Source: Oegoconia quadripuncta
Lineage: Eukaryota; Arthropoda; Insecta; Lepidoptera; Autostichidae
NCBI GenBank assembly: GCA_949316235.1
Contig: OX438751.1
Coordinates: 16,740,801 to 16,804,800 of the forward strand
Direction of reading: 5' to 3'
Length of the DNA stretch: 64,000 nucleotides
Positions 38,361 through 50,000 of the stretch are shown here, in pieces (the first letter of the stretch is position 1; each line of letters begins with the position of its first letter). A program made the position numbers and the translations under genes. The notes under the pieces are model-generated. The model did no database searches. It was given only the letters and a program-made list of their open reading frames with translations, and had not been told where the DNA came from.

Positions 38361-38685
38361 GGTCCGTATTAATAAACCAATCTCAATACAAGTCTTGAGG
38401 CTGTATCAACCGAGATGCGTCTTAAGCAGGCTCCGTGCTAATTTATAAACCAATCTTGAGGTCTACTCAGCTGAGATCAATTCTCAAGTATTTTCGGCTG
38501 AGACGAAGCCGCGAATGAATGATAGTCTTGAGTTTCGTTTATAAATACGCGCACCTCTCAAGTGAGTACTGTTTGAGTATGCACGAGCTTTTCAAGTCTC
38601 AAGTTCAGTTTATTAATCAACACGTTAACTTGAGACCGGTCACAAGACTGTTCTCAATCTTGAGAATGGTTTATTAATACGGGCC
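38361..38685. mobile_element. MITE with TAA target duplication, 325 bp
   Basis: Termini GGTCCGTATTAATAAACC and, reversed, GGCCCGTATTAATAAACC with further inverted matching (CTCAAGATTGAG region). TAA flanks both ends (38358-38360 and 38686-38688), pointing to a PIF/Harbinger-like origin. The interior repeats CTCAAG/CTTGAG motifs many times. Confidence 0.8.
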
Positions 38686-38688
38686 TAA

Positions 38689-39486
38689 GTGTCAGTTTCG
38701 AAGAAATGAGATATCGTTATCCAGCGCCACGGTCTGGTTTTTATACAGCAATTTAAGGTAAATTTTCCTTATAATCAGTCGGGTATAGATGCGATGGAAA
38801 ATATTACACCGGTCATAATTTGATTAATCTATTCTATAACAACGTTGAAATAAATGACTCGCATTAAATGAGATCGGAAACAAAGCCTGTCCTGTTTTAC
38901 GACGCTTCTGTCTATCCCTTAATTATATGGTTGAGTAAATCTCAGATAACGTCAGTCATTGCACCAAAATATCACAGAAACAGTGTTTAAATTCTCTTAC
39001 TCCGTACACAGTAGGGAGAATACTTATATACTTGTTCATTTATTTTAAAAACCGTCGATAAACACCAGAAATACTTACTTATATAATGATGGCTGATATA
39101 CATATATCATAATATAAGTACAATTGTAACGGTTGTATTTTGAATTAAACTTTATTTTTATTTATTTTATTTGATGATCTGCATGTCGGAATTAATGTAG
39201 AGAGGAAATTATTCAATTTACCAAATATTAGGAACAACTATATTTTACATTATAGAAATACTGTCCTCATATTATTATAGTCGCCTCAATCAATTTCGGG
39301 GTGGTTAGGAGAGTGTACTTCCTCATCTTCACATAATTGAGGTTCATCTACTCAACACGGAAGCTCTGTCGTAGTCGGAGATGGATTGTTTGCGAGAAAA
39401 AGTGTTTGAAATTTTATCGGCGCTTCGGATGAATTAATCACGCTATCTTTAAAGAGTAAAACTTTAACAACATCAACAGCCTCATC
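38689..39486. other. Gene-free stretch
   Basis: AT-rich, with a short stretch near 39279-39350 that may be degraded SINE family 1 (CATCTTCACATAATTGAGG). No exon recognised. Confidence 0.3.
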
Positions 39487-39815
39487 CCCACTGCTGAGAT
39501 ACAGCTTGTTCTCACTCGGAGAGGGTATGGGTCAATCCAATACCCAATGCGAATTGATGGATTTGGCTCAGACTAGTAGCCATCAAATGATAAGTGTTTC
39601 TAAGCATTATGTCACCGACATGCTTCAATTGAAAACAACTAGGACCGACTTCAATACAGTCCCTCCGAAGCACTAAAATACACGAACGAAAACGTGTACT
39701 ATATACGAGTACATATAGCATAGTCTCCTATCCAAGGACCGACCGCGCCAAACGGAGCTTAACCTCGCTAATCGAACAGGATTACCGAATGTGACTGAGC
39801 AATGAGTGCTTTGAC
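39487..39815 (-). repeat. 5S-rRNA-derived SINE, best-preserved copy
   Basis: On the minus strand the segment at 39775-39723 reads CGATTAGCGAGGTTAAGC, then GGCGCGGTCGGTCC, then TTGGATAGGAGAC. It follows the order and spacing of boxes A, IE and C of the 5S rRNA internal promoter. The remainder ends at the left in CCCACTGCTGAGATACAGC, as in the copy at 31243. Confidence 0.75.
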
Positions 39816-40978
39816 ATCCACTTGACATTGTTCTTTATAAATTGCATTTTTTTAATTATTATTGTTTCGCATTATTGTGTCAGATCTAATTACTAGTTGT
39901 ATTTGGTCAGTACTTATATATTACTTAGCCATTACCCCAGCTTCGCACGGCAGCAATTATTATATTAATTATATTTATACAAATATTATACACATAAACC
40001 ATGCGGATGAAATACTCTAAATGATAGGGAAAGCGGTATCAAAATCTGTTGCGTAGTTCAGATCAACTAAGCGCACAAACAATAAGATAGACGCGGATAC
40101 TGACTTTGTTTCATACTATTTAAAAACTAGTGATTACAGCATTTGAAAGTCACATATGACAATTTTCCGCGTCCGTTGCATCGATCATAACTTATGTTTG
40201 ATTACATAGATTTGCTTTAACCACCTGTTTATTATCTTTTACTGTTGTTGCGATCATGTTTACCTATGTACTTACATAGTAGCAAATGTATGGCAAGATT
40301 CAACTAAGTAATGAATTATGTAGTTAATTGTAGTGGATGTGACCAAATTAAATCTCGTTGTTGTGGTTGATATTCCAATACAAAGGTGTCATCATTATTA
40401 GTATTATCATTTAATACTTATATGATTTATTTTAATATTGTAAATGATTGTACTTGCATTAAAATATGAATATGATAGACAATTACCTATATTTTATGAA
40501 AAGACCGACAGAGCTTCTATTTAAACTTCTTCATCGTCATCATTGTTTTCCTGGTGATTAAAGTTCCAATCAATGTTTAATTAAAGAAATCGTTTTGGTA
40601 AAATTGAATTTTAAATTTATATAGTTTGAAGTTATGCATTCCAGTCTAATATTACTACTTATTAAAAAAAAAGAAAAGAGGTACCGATACGACTTGACAT
40701 AAGAATACGCGCGGTGTGGAAAAGCCATTTCGGTAAATTCGGTATCTTGGTAAAGAAAAACTGAGTATGAGATCGATGTCATACATAAATGTTACGGTTA
40801 CTGCGTTTCCATTAGAAAACGTAATTGATTTTTAGTAGTAGGTAATATATTACGCAAGTTTTAATATTTCCAATATAGGTATTTGCCATGTAGTGAGAGA
40901 TGGTAGCGCGATATGTTTTTTTGCTTACTTTCGTAATATTACATTTAGACTTCGTAAGTTTTTTATTAACAAAAATAG

Positions 40979-41090
40979 ATGAGATATGTTATACTGGGCT
41001 TTTCGGTTTTTCTATATGTCAATGCTGGAAATTTGCAGGTTTTGACGGCACGAGGTAATATCCATAAAATTAAACAACTCATACAACCAG
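40979..41090 (+). CDS. Exon 1: signal peptide
   Basis: ATG follows directly after AAAATAG, a possible acceptor, so a 5' UTR exon probably lies upstream. It encodes 37 aa: hydrophobic [17 protein letters not shown] with likely cleavage after NAG or nearby, then a short basic stretch (HKIKQLIQP). It ends in phase 1 at ACCAG|GTAAGT. Confidence 0.75.
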
Positions 41091-44000
41091 GTAAGTACCA
41101 CCTACAAATGGACAAGTATTATTGCAAATTTTCAGTGTAACATACTTTCACTTTGGAAAGGGTAGGTAATTTTTTTGTGATTTTAATTTTTTCTCAGTAA
41201 TAATGAAATGTCTTAGTAAAGGTATACCCATACAAACTACTTTTCAATTACAAAATGCGGCCACTGCTCATGTTCATGAAACTTTCATGATGAAAGCTTT
41301 AGCGACTGCCACACGGGGGCATTTCGGACAGCAAGCGAGGCCATCATGTGTAAGGGCGGGCAGTAAGTCGGCCCTATTTCTACCTTAACATGCTACTCGG
41401 AGTATAATAACAACTGCTCTTCTGCATTTAATGAAATATATAATAATAATATATTTAATGAATAAGCATGAAAGCCTATACTTCCTTTTTGAAAATGTTT
41501 TAAGCTCCTGAGCAGTGTGCTGACTGACAAACAAAGCTCAGGAGCTTAAAATGCCCAACATTTTCTCTTGGATAAACTTGGTAATGGTCAAAAAACAGGT
41601 GTTTATAGTTAGTCCTATAATTTCGTGGTTATCAACAGCTATCGCACAATAACCTCTTGAAAATATTTACTTACAATAAAATATAGCAAAAAATCAGTGA
41701 GTTTCAGGTCCGTCTATACACAATTTTTACACCAAAATTTTCATAATTTTTATGTTTTCAGAAAATGTACCACACAGACCTCTGGAAGCCGGTAATAATG
41801 ATTGATTTTTCTTCGATTAAGATGTACACTGTGCTTGTTTGATAGTAGAATGTCGGTCTGCTTGGCTGTTTTTTAGCCTGTTAAAGTGTTCACATCTTTA
41901 TAGAAAATTTTTCAGTTTAATTTTGAAGTGTGATTTAAAGAAAATATGGTGACTTTGACAGTTCTTTTTGTTGTTTAATAGGAGACACCTTCACTGCACA
42001 GGAGCTGGTACCTGTTGCTGAAAAGCTCATGGGAAAAAGTACGCTAGTATTATTTTATAAGTATTGTACATTAGCACCCCTCTCTCGCTTTTATATAACC
42101 CGGACGAATAGGCCGGGTTGTCAATGGCTCATCTAGAGTGTGCTATCGCTTTCTGGGCATGTACACCGGGCAGCGGCGCCGTGTGCAGCACGTCACGCAC
42201 ACAAAGAAGTTCTGTTACGTATCTTTGGAGAAAAACCCATCACTTCAGTGTCCGTCGGTCCGTTTGCCGAAAATCACGCATCTGATGGCAGTACGAATTA
42301 TAAGCACATAAAAACTCGTGATCTGACAAGAAAAATAGTTTTAGGGTTTTGATTGATTGGTTTCAAAAAGACATAAGCGACAATCTTGTTAACATCGCAT
42401 CGTGGCAATGACAGTGGTGTGGTAGAGAATGATAATTCGTAGAGACGTGAAAATTCCAAACCGTGCAGCTTACTGCGCCAGGATAACATACCTTGCATTT
42501 TTCTTCACGTGATTGATTATTTATATAGATACTTATTGTGTGTTATTTTTTTTTAGTCGAAAATCCGGGCTGTAAGTATTTTTCGATTACGATTTAAGGC
42601 CTTTTCTTGACTGAAACGGAAAGTCGTAATCTGAGGTACTAAAACCTAATTAAATACCAAACATTAACCTAAGTTACTTATTTATAAAATAAAAGACTCA
42701 TAAAAACAACCTAAAAGATAAGTTTGCGATTTGGTTCATCTTTTTATTACCGAGGTACCGACCTAGGGGCCATAGGGACCAGGACGCGTCAGCTCTACAA
42801 AGAGCTGGCGACGCGTCTAGTCTCACGTATCAGGTAATCAGAGAGCGGGCTGCTACCTGGTCCAGCGCATAAATCTAACCATGCAACGTGGTAACGCCGC
42901 TAGTCTTCTGGGTACCCTGCCTCAGAGCAGTGACCTGGAACATATGTTCTACCTATAACGGGAATATAAATGTTCCAGGGCCTTTTTAAACGACTTCGAA
43001 AAAGGAGGAGGTTCTGTATTCGGGGCGTATTTTTTTTTTTTTTTTTTTTTTATGTATGTACACCGATATCTCCGAGATTTGGCGGTTGATTCACATGGTT
43101 CTTTTTGTAAATGAAAGGGGATACCGTCGAGTTGGTCCCATTGTAATTTCAGCGCAATAGGTTCAGTAGTTTTTGTGTAATCATGGTAAACATCAGAATC
43201 ACATTACATATTTAGACGATTGCATAGTTTTTACACAGAGAAACTAAGTAGATACAGTTTGGGTTTGTATGGAAAAAGTGTAGAAAAGATCGGTGTGATT
43301 ATCAGCAATAAATATGACAAATTGAAGATCATCAGGTCGAGCTGGTACACCCGAACTGCCCAGATGGGCAGTTCGGGTGTACCTGGGATAATTTTTGTGC
43401 GATGGCGACCTTCTCGCTCCTACAGATTAGATAATCTGTAGGAGCGAGAAGGTCGCCATCGCACAAAAATTATCAGGGAGATTAGAAACCACGGATAAAT
43501 ATTAATAACTTTTTTTAACCGACTTCAAAAAAGGAGGAGGTTCTGTATTCTTTATATATGTACATCGATTAGCCCGAAATTTTTAAGCCGATTTACGTCG
43601 GTGTGATTATTAACAATAAATATGACAAATCGAAGATCATCAGGTCGAGCTGGTACACCCCAAGTGCCCACCTAACCTGTACGAGCGAGAAGGTTCGCCA
43701 TCGCACAAAAATTATCAGGGAGATTAGCAATAACGGATAAATACTAATAACTTTTTTTAACCAACTTCAAAAAAGGAGGAGGTTCTGTAATCTTTATGTA
43801 TGTACATCGATTAGTCCGAGATTTTTAGGCCGATTTACGTGATTATAAGGCCGTGCCTGCGCTCACGCTGCTCAGCGGACTCCTCGGCAAGCCGGTCGTG
43901 TATAAGACCGAGTCTATGCTCGTTCTGTTCTGGAGTTTCCTGGCGAATACGTGATTTAACGTAATCTTTCATAGCTACTAGATGTACTCGGCGAGCTTCG

Positions 44001-47000
44001 GGCGTCTCCTGGGAACTCGAAATTGCGTTCCGTGAGGCATTTTTTTCAAGCCGTAGTACCCTTTCAGTTTCGGTTTCTTTTGACCGACAGTTCTTTAAAC
44101 GAGCAGCACCTTTCGTAAGCCTGCCCATATTGGTCAATTAATATATTTTATTATTTTGTAATGTCTGACCAGACACTAAAAAGAATTAAATAAAAAAGGA
44201 TTTAAAAAAAACGACTTCAAAAAACCCGGAAAAAATAATTTAATTAAACTTCTGCAATAATAATAACTGAAAAGTATGAAATAATAAACCAGAGCAGAAT
44301 GTTCTTTATAGATTAATCATTAGATTGTGTATTTTATAGGCTAGGCAGGCACCGACTTCAAAAAGTACCTATTGTATATATTTTTAATTTCATTATTATA
44401 CCTAACTATTATTGTATAGCATATAAATTGTATTGTATTCTCATTATATATAATAGTGTATATCTATCTATAAAGAACATTCTGCTCTGGTTTATTATTT
44501 CATACTTTTCAGTTATTATTATTGCAGAAGTTTAATTAAATTATTTTTTCCGGGTTTTTTGAAGTCGTTTTTTTTTAAATCCTTTTTTATTTATTTTTAT
44601 ATTATACTAACTGTTACCCGCGACTTCGTCCTCGTAGAATACGTTCTACTACCAAATGCGTCACTTATCCAACAGGAACCAGTCGCTTTTCCGGGATAAA
44701 AAGTAGCCTATATGTTAATCCAGGTCCTACTCTGTGTACCAACCAAATTTGAACTAAATCTATCCGTGAGGTATGAAGAGGTAACATACATACATACATA
44801 CACACACAAACTTTCGCATTTATAATATTAGTTGGGATAGTTCGGATTAGTTGGGATTTTATGATAAAATCTCAGATCCAAATTATGTTGTGTGATGACA
44901 TTGAATAAAGAGACGTTTATATATCATTATGTTTTTGTACAAAGTTCCTGTCCTAGTATCAACTAGGACAGGAAATGTTTCGGTAACATTATGTTACTAG
45001 TCGGTAAATGCTATGTTATAGATTATAATGTACTAAGATACTTGTGCACTAGTTTTGTCAAAATTATTACTCAAATTTCAGACGGAAAAGGCATCGTCAG
45101 TTCAGCAAAGTCTGCAACCGAGTTAGCTCAAAAAATATTTGATGGGTTCTGTACGTATTAATCAACTTAAATTTGCATTACAATCTTTTAAGTGTCCTGA
45201 CTAACATACTGACTTAAATTTCAGTTTACCTTCCCGCGGGATTCACTGTGTTAAAAGGTAGTCTTTATGATATAATAAAGTAAAATTAAAGAATATAAAT
45301 AAATAGTTTGAGAGTGAGCTGAGACTAATATATACCTATATCTAATAGGCACAACTTAAATGCCGCCGTTTTTGAATTTAGAGACCCTTCATAATCTGCC
45401 TATGACATGTTCTATTTACCTTATTCTATTTATAAAAAAAATTACCATATAGTTGCTGTTTGAATTGGGTTCCATCTTCCAATCACAGAGGTACCTGCCC
45501 TCCAAGGTCTGAACGAATAAATTCTTTCTACCAGCTTTTTTGTTGCAAACTTGTATATTACTTTATTTAGTTGGTATGAAAGTAAGTATTGTTTATTTAC
45601 GTACAGACGATTGCAGGCGCAAGCTGACGATATGAGAGCAAAAACCTTATCTATAGAATTTCATGAATCATAATCGTCATTGTATGATTTCAGATGAAGA
45701 TATATCTGCGCTCGATGCTCTTCAAGCCTTGGCACTTAGTGGAGATGGTAACATTTTTTAAATAATAACTGAATAACAGAATGCAACTGGTGTTTGTTTT
45801 GCCTACATAGGGTAGCGTACTAGGGACACATAACGTAGCGCTGTAACGGCAAAACTAAACTAATCTTTATACAAAATGATTGTACTAGTGTGCAGTGTAC
45901 GTAGGTGTGGCGTCATGCAAACATCAATAGCCTTAAGACCCTACTTTGGGGCACAGCCTTCTGTCACTGAGAGACGGTATGGCTCATTTGCTCTCTAAAG
46001 CCTGTGCCGAGTATATATGTAAATACTCGTATGAAAATGCCACTAGATATAACTTCGCTAATCGAAAACCAGGAGTGATGCGACGAGCAGCGTAGTTGCT
46101 AGTTAACTGCAGTGTTCTGCTTTCAACCTTGCGTAATTTTTTCTTTCATCTTCTTTCTGCTTGCACTCTTCATATTGTTTACATTGGTAGAGTATAGAAT
46201 ACGGTGTAGGTTAGACTCTACATCTACCTACTGAGGCTATTGGTTGAGTACTACATAAAAAAAATATAATTAAATTAAAAAAACTACTTTTAAACCGACA
46301 AATGTATTGTGCTAATGTAATATAGAAACTTCTTACTTAGGTTGCTAACAGTAATTGTGATGTGGATGATAAATAACGTTGCGCAAGCGCTAAATGGTAT
46401 AACGATGCGCTAATACCTATAGACAGTCAGCAACAGAAATCATAAGAGTTCACAATGCAACGTGGCGCCAACGGTAAATGCTTATTTTGTTTGAAAAACA
46501 AAAGCGACGCGAGCGACGGCGGCGTTATGGCGCAGTCGCATTCGCAATCGAAAAACATTAGCCACGCGACTAGTACATACATGGAAGGGTTGTGCTATTT
46601 TCATACCCACTGTTTATTTCGGAGGGTTCGGCAGTATTTAAGCTACGGTAATTAAAAGACGGCTTAAAATCTCTGAATGGCTTTGACACAAATTAACCAG
46701 TTTCTGTTGAGATTTCGTAGTCGTTTGAATCTCACCGTGAATTTTGATGCGAGTTAGACATGTGAGCTAATGGAATAACATACCTGCACTGGGTCTGCGT
46801 GGTAGAATATGGTCCACCTTCTTTCCTAGTAGCTGTTCTAACCGCAGTGAGAATGTGGTATCTTCGCGACGATACTCGTTGTCATGAATGATCCCCGTCA
46901 CCGTTAGCATTAACTCTAAGCTGTATGGGTTATATATTATAGATTTTGTACAGTGGGAGATAATAATTGTTTATATATTTCAGCTGTTATGGAAGGATAT

Positions 47001-50000
47001 GTAGTTAAAGATGTCACGGAACGTCCAAAAATGTTCATGAATTTACAAGGTTAGTATACAGTAGAATATTTCTCAGATTAGCAGTAGAAACCCGTAGCTA
47101 CTTGTATTTGGGAGGCGACAATATACTTGAAGTAACGTGTCTTAGTAGAATTATTTAACGATATTACATGGCATAAATGTGATTTTTTGAAGTTAACATA
47201 TTTCTTGGGAAGGGAGCATATTTTTTGTTTATGATTGTGTTGCGTTTGACCACAATCTCATCTGATAGAAAGACACAATGTGGGCGAATATGAAGCACTT
47301 AATATACATAAATACCTATTAACCGTGCTTTTAGATCCTCGACATAGAAGGAAATCGGAAAAACTGAGGCCGGGACTAATCCATGCTTTGGCTGTTTGCA
47401 TTACGTTATTTTTTTTTATTTTTTTAATTTTTTTTTATATGAGAGGGCGGCAAACGAGCATGCGGGTCACCTGATGGAAAGCAATCACCGCCGCCCATGG
47501 ACACCCGCAACACCAAAAGGGTCACAGATGCGTTGCCGGCCTTTGAGGAAGGTGTCCACCCCAGAATAAGTAGGGCAGCCTGAGTGATGAGGGATTCTCC
47601 AGCACTAATAGTGCTGGTACCCTCCTGGGGTACTAACTCTTTAAATACCGCTAGCATTCTGGAGAGAGACTGGAAGGTGGACGTTATGAATAAAGAGCCA
47701 AACCGATTAGTACGAAGTTCGCTTAGTGGGATAGGACTCTCTCCCCACCTTCCCCATCCATAGGCCTGATATTAATATCAAAAATATATAATATTACTAT
47801 TATTGCTAAAGATTTTCCCAACCACAGACTCAAGTAACTAACAAATGCTTACGAAATTATAGGTATGTATATATACATACCAAATAGTTATTCATGTCCA
47901 CGTAATATCTCCAAAAATAACAACAGCAATGTATACTTTATCACCTATGACTATTTTCAGGACAACAGGTTGGAATTACCGGACCAAAACACTCCCAATA
48001 CACTTGTAAGTGTAATATCTACTGGATACTTAAGTTTCACTGTAGTATTTGTTTATAACTTTTTTACTTCAGTTTTTTATTTTAATTACTTTCTCTAGTT
48101 TATTATTATTTATTTAGTTGTAACACAACAGTTGTAACTATTGTAAAGTTGTCACTTCAGTTATCGTATAAATAAATGTTATTTAGAAATTGGAAGGGAA
48201 AATCACTAAAGTTTCGCTGTAACTTATCATTATCATCATCATCAAACTTACAGGTCCCCACTGTTGGGTATCTATTTTAATTCACACATCACACTTTGCC
48301 ATGAAATGTTTTGCATTTTCCTTTGAAGAATTTCCCCTAATCGCTACCCTGGGCAGCCGCATTCGCGATCGAAAAAATTTTATGACGCTGACGCCCATCG
48401 CTTGTCAAGGGTAACTCCCGGACATGTGCCACACTTTTTGTATTCGCTCTCTTGCTCAAAACCTATTGGCAATAACGAAGTATCATTTTCAGGTAAAGGT
48501 AGCTCAGTCTTTCAACTACAAAAGCGTTATAATAACCTTTCCAAGAACATATGAATATTAGAGTTATGAACGTTCTAGCAGACCTTCCAAAATTGGGGGA
48601 TATGTGCCTAGTAGACGGTAGGGCCTTCGAGGCTATGAGGATATATGCCTTACATTGAAATAAGTGTAAATTTAAGGTTACAATAAACAATGGAATAATA
48701 TATTTGCATACCATAATAATATGTATCCTATCCAGTATTGTAACTTTAACACTTTACCCCTGACAAGTGCAGAGGAAAAATGCCCCATCCCCTGATAAGG
48801 CATCTATCCTCCACACCATTTTTGAGCCCCGCTTTTATCCGCAACACCAATGAAAAGTTAAATGTAAAATTTTAAAAATGATTAGTAGATACTTATATTT
48901 TACTAAAAATGTAAAATATAGGAAGGTAAGTATTACAAATAAGATATACAGGGCGTCCCAAAGTTATGGGACATGAAGGGGAAGTACCTTAAATATCGTA
49001 GATAGTGAATTTTGCTCAAAGAAGACTTTATGTTATTTTTAAAAGTTAGTAATTCTGCATTCATAGATTTTCTAAAAATTACTTGCTTCGGCTGGGAATC
49101 GAACCGACTTAAATGTGAAAAAAAAAACACCCTACTTTTATGATGCCAATCGAAAGAATAGCTAAAAAATAATAACTCTGCCTAAGTAACATAGTATTTT
49201 AAAAGAAAGGAACAACATAAAATGATTGAGTCAAATTTCAAGAAAGTTATTTATTGCCGACGACGTTCGAAAAGTAGCGATATTATCATTCCAAAGATAG
49301 CATTGATTATTCGTAAATAAGTACCCACTTCATAAAATAGGTACTAATTTAGGTATTGGTACAAATGGACCGATTAGATGGCCGGCCAGATCCCCGGACC
49401 TCACACCATTAGATTTCTTCTTTTGGGGATACGTGAAAGATATGCTATACAAAAAGCGATACGAGAACGTAGGCGAGTTGCAAACAGAATTGTGCCATAT
49501 CACATCGAGTGTTCACCATAAAATGATTAGAAAATCAACAGGCAGCGGGCTCATTAAAAGATTGGCGATTTGCGTAAGACAAGAGGGATCACATTTTGAG
49601 CATTTAATTAATTAATTTACAAAAAAATACCTACTTAATTGACTACGGCAGTTTCATGTATGTTTTTTATTTGATTAAAATGATTAATTTCACGTTGTTC
49701 CTTTCTTTTAAAATACTATGTTACTTAGGCAGAGTTATTATTTTTTAGCTATTCTTTCGATTGGCATCATAAAAGTAGGGTGTTTTTTTTTTCACATTTG
49801 AGTCGGTTCGATTCCCAGCCGAAGCAAATAATTTTTAGAAAATCTATGAATGCAGAATTACTAACTTTTAAAAATAACATAAAGTCTTCTTTGAGCAAAA
49901 TTCACTATCTACGATATTTAAGGTACTTCCCCTTCATGTCCCATAACTTTGGGACGCCCTGTATAGATAGATTAGATCGGGGTTTGGGTTATAACTTGAA

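Larger units (their letters stand above)
42980..43850 (+). repeat. Cluster of lepidopteran AAAGGAGGAGGTTCTGTA-type repeat units
   Basis: Three copies of the CGACTTCAAAAAAGGAGG motif start near 42989, 43519 and 43761. Between them lie copies of a common body (GATCATCAGGTCGAGCTGG; GCACAAAAATTATCAGGGAG). One body copy carries two palindromic duplications (43344-43474). A 22-nt T tract sits at about 43029. All of this is inside intron 4. Confidence 0.7.

Noticed and set aside
47424..47657. 77-aa minus-strand frame in a GC-rich segment
   Set aside because: The segment is a common lepidopteran interspersed repeat.
48493..48498. 6-nt micro-exon in intron 9 (CAG|GTAAAG|GTAGCT)
   Set aside because: Too small to support without transcript evidence.
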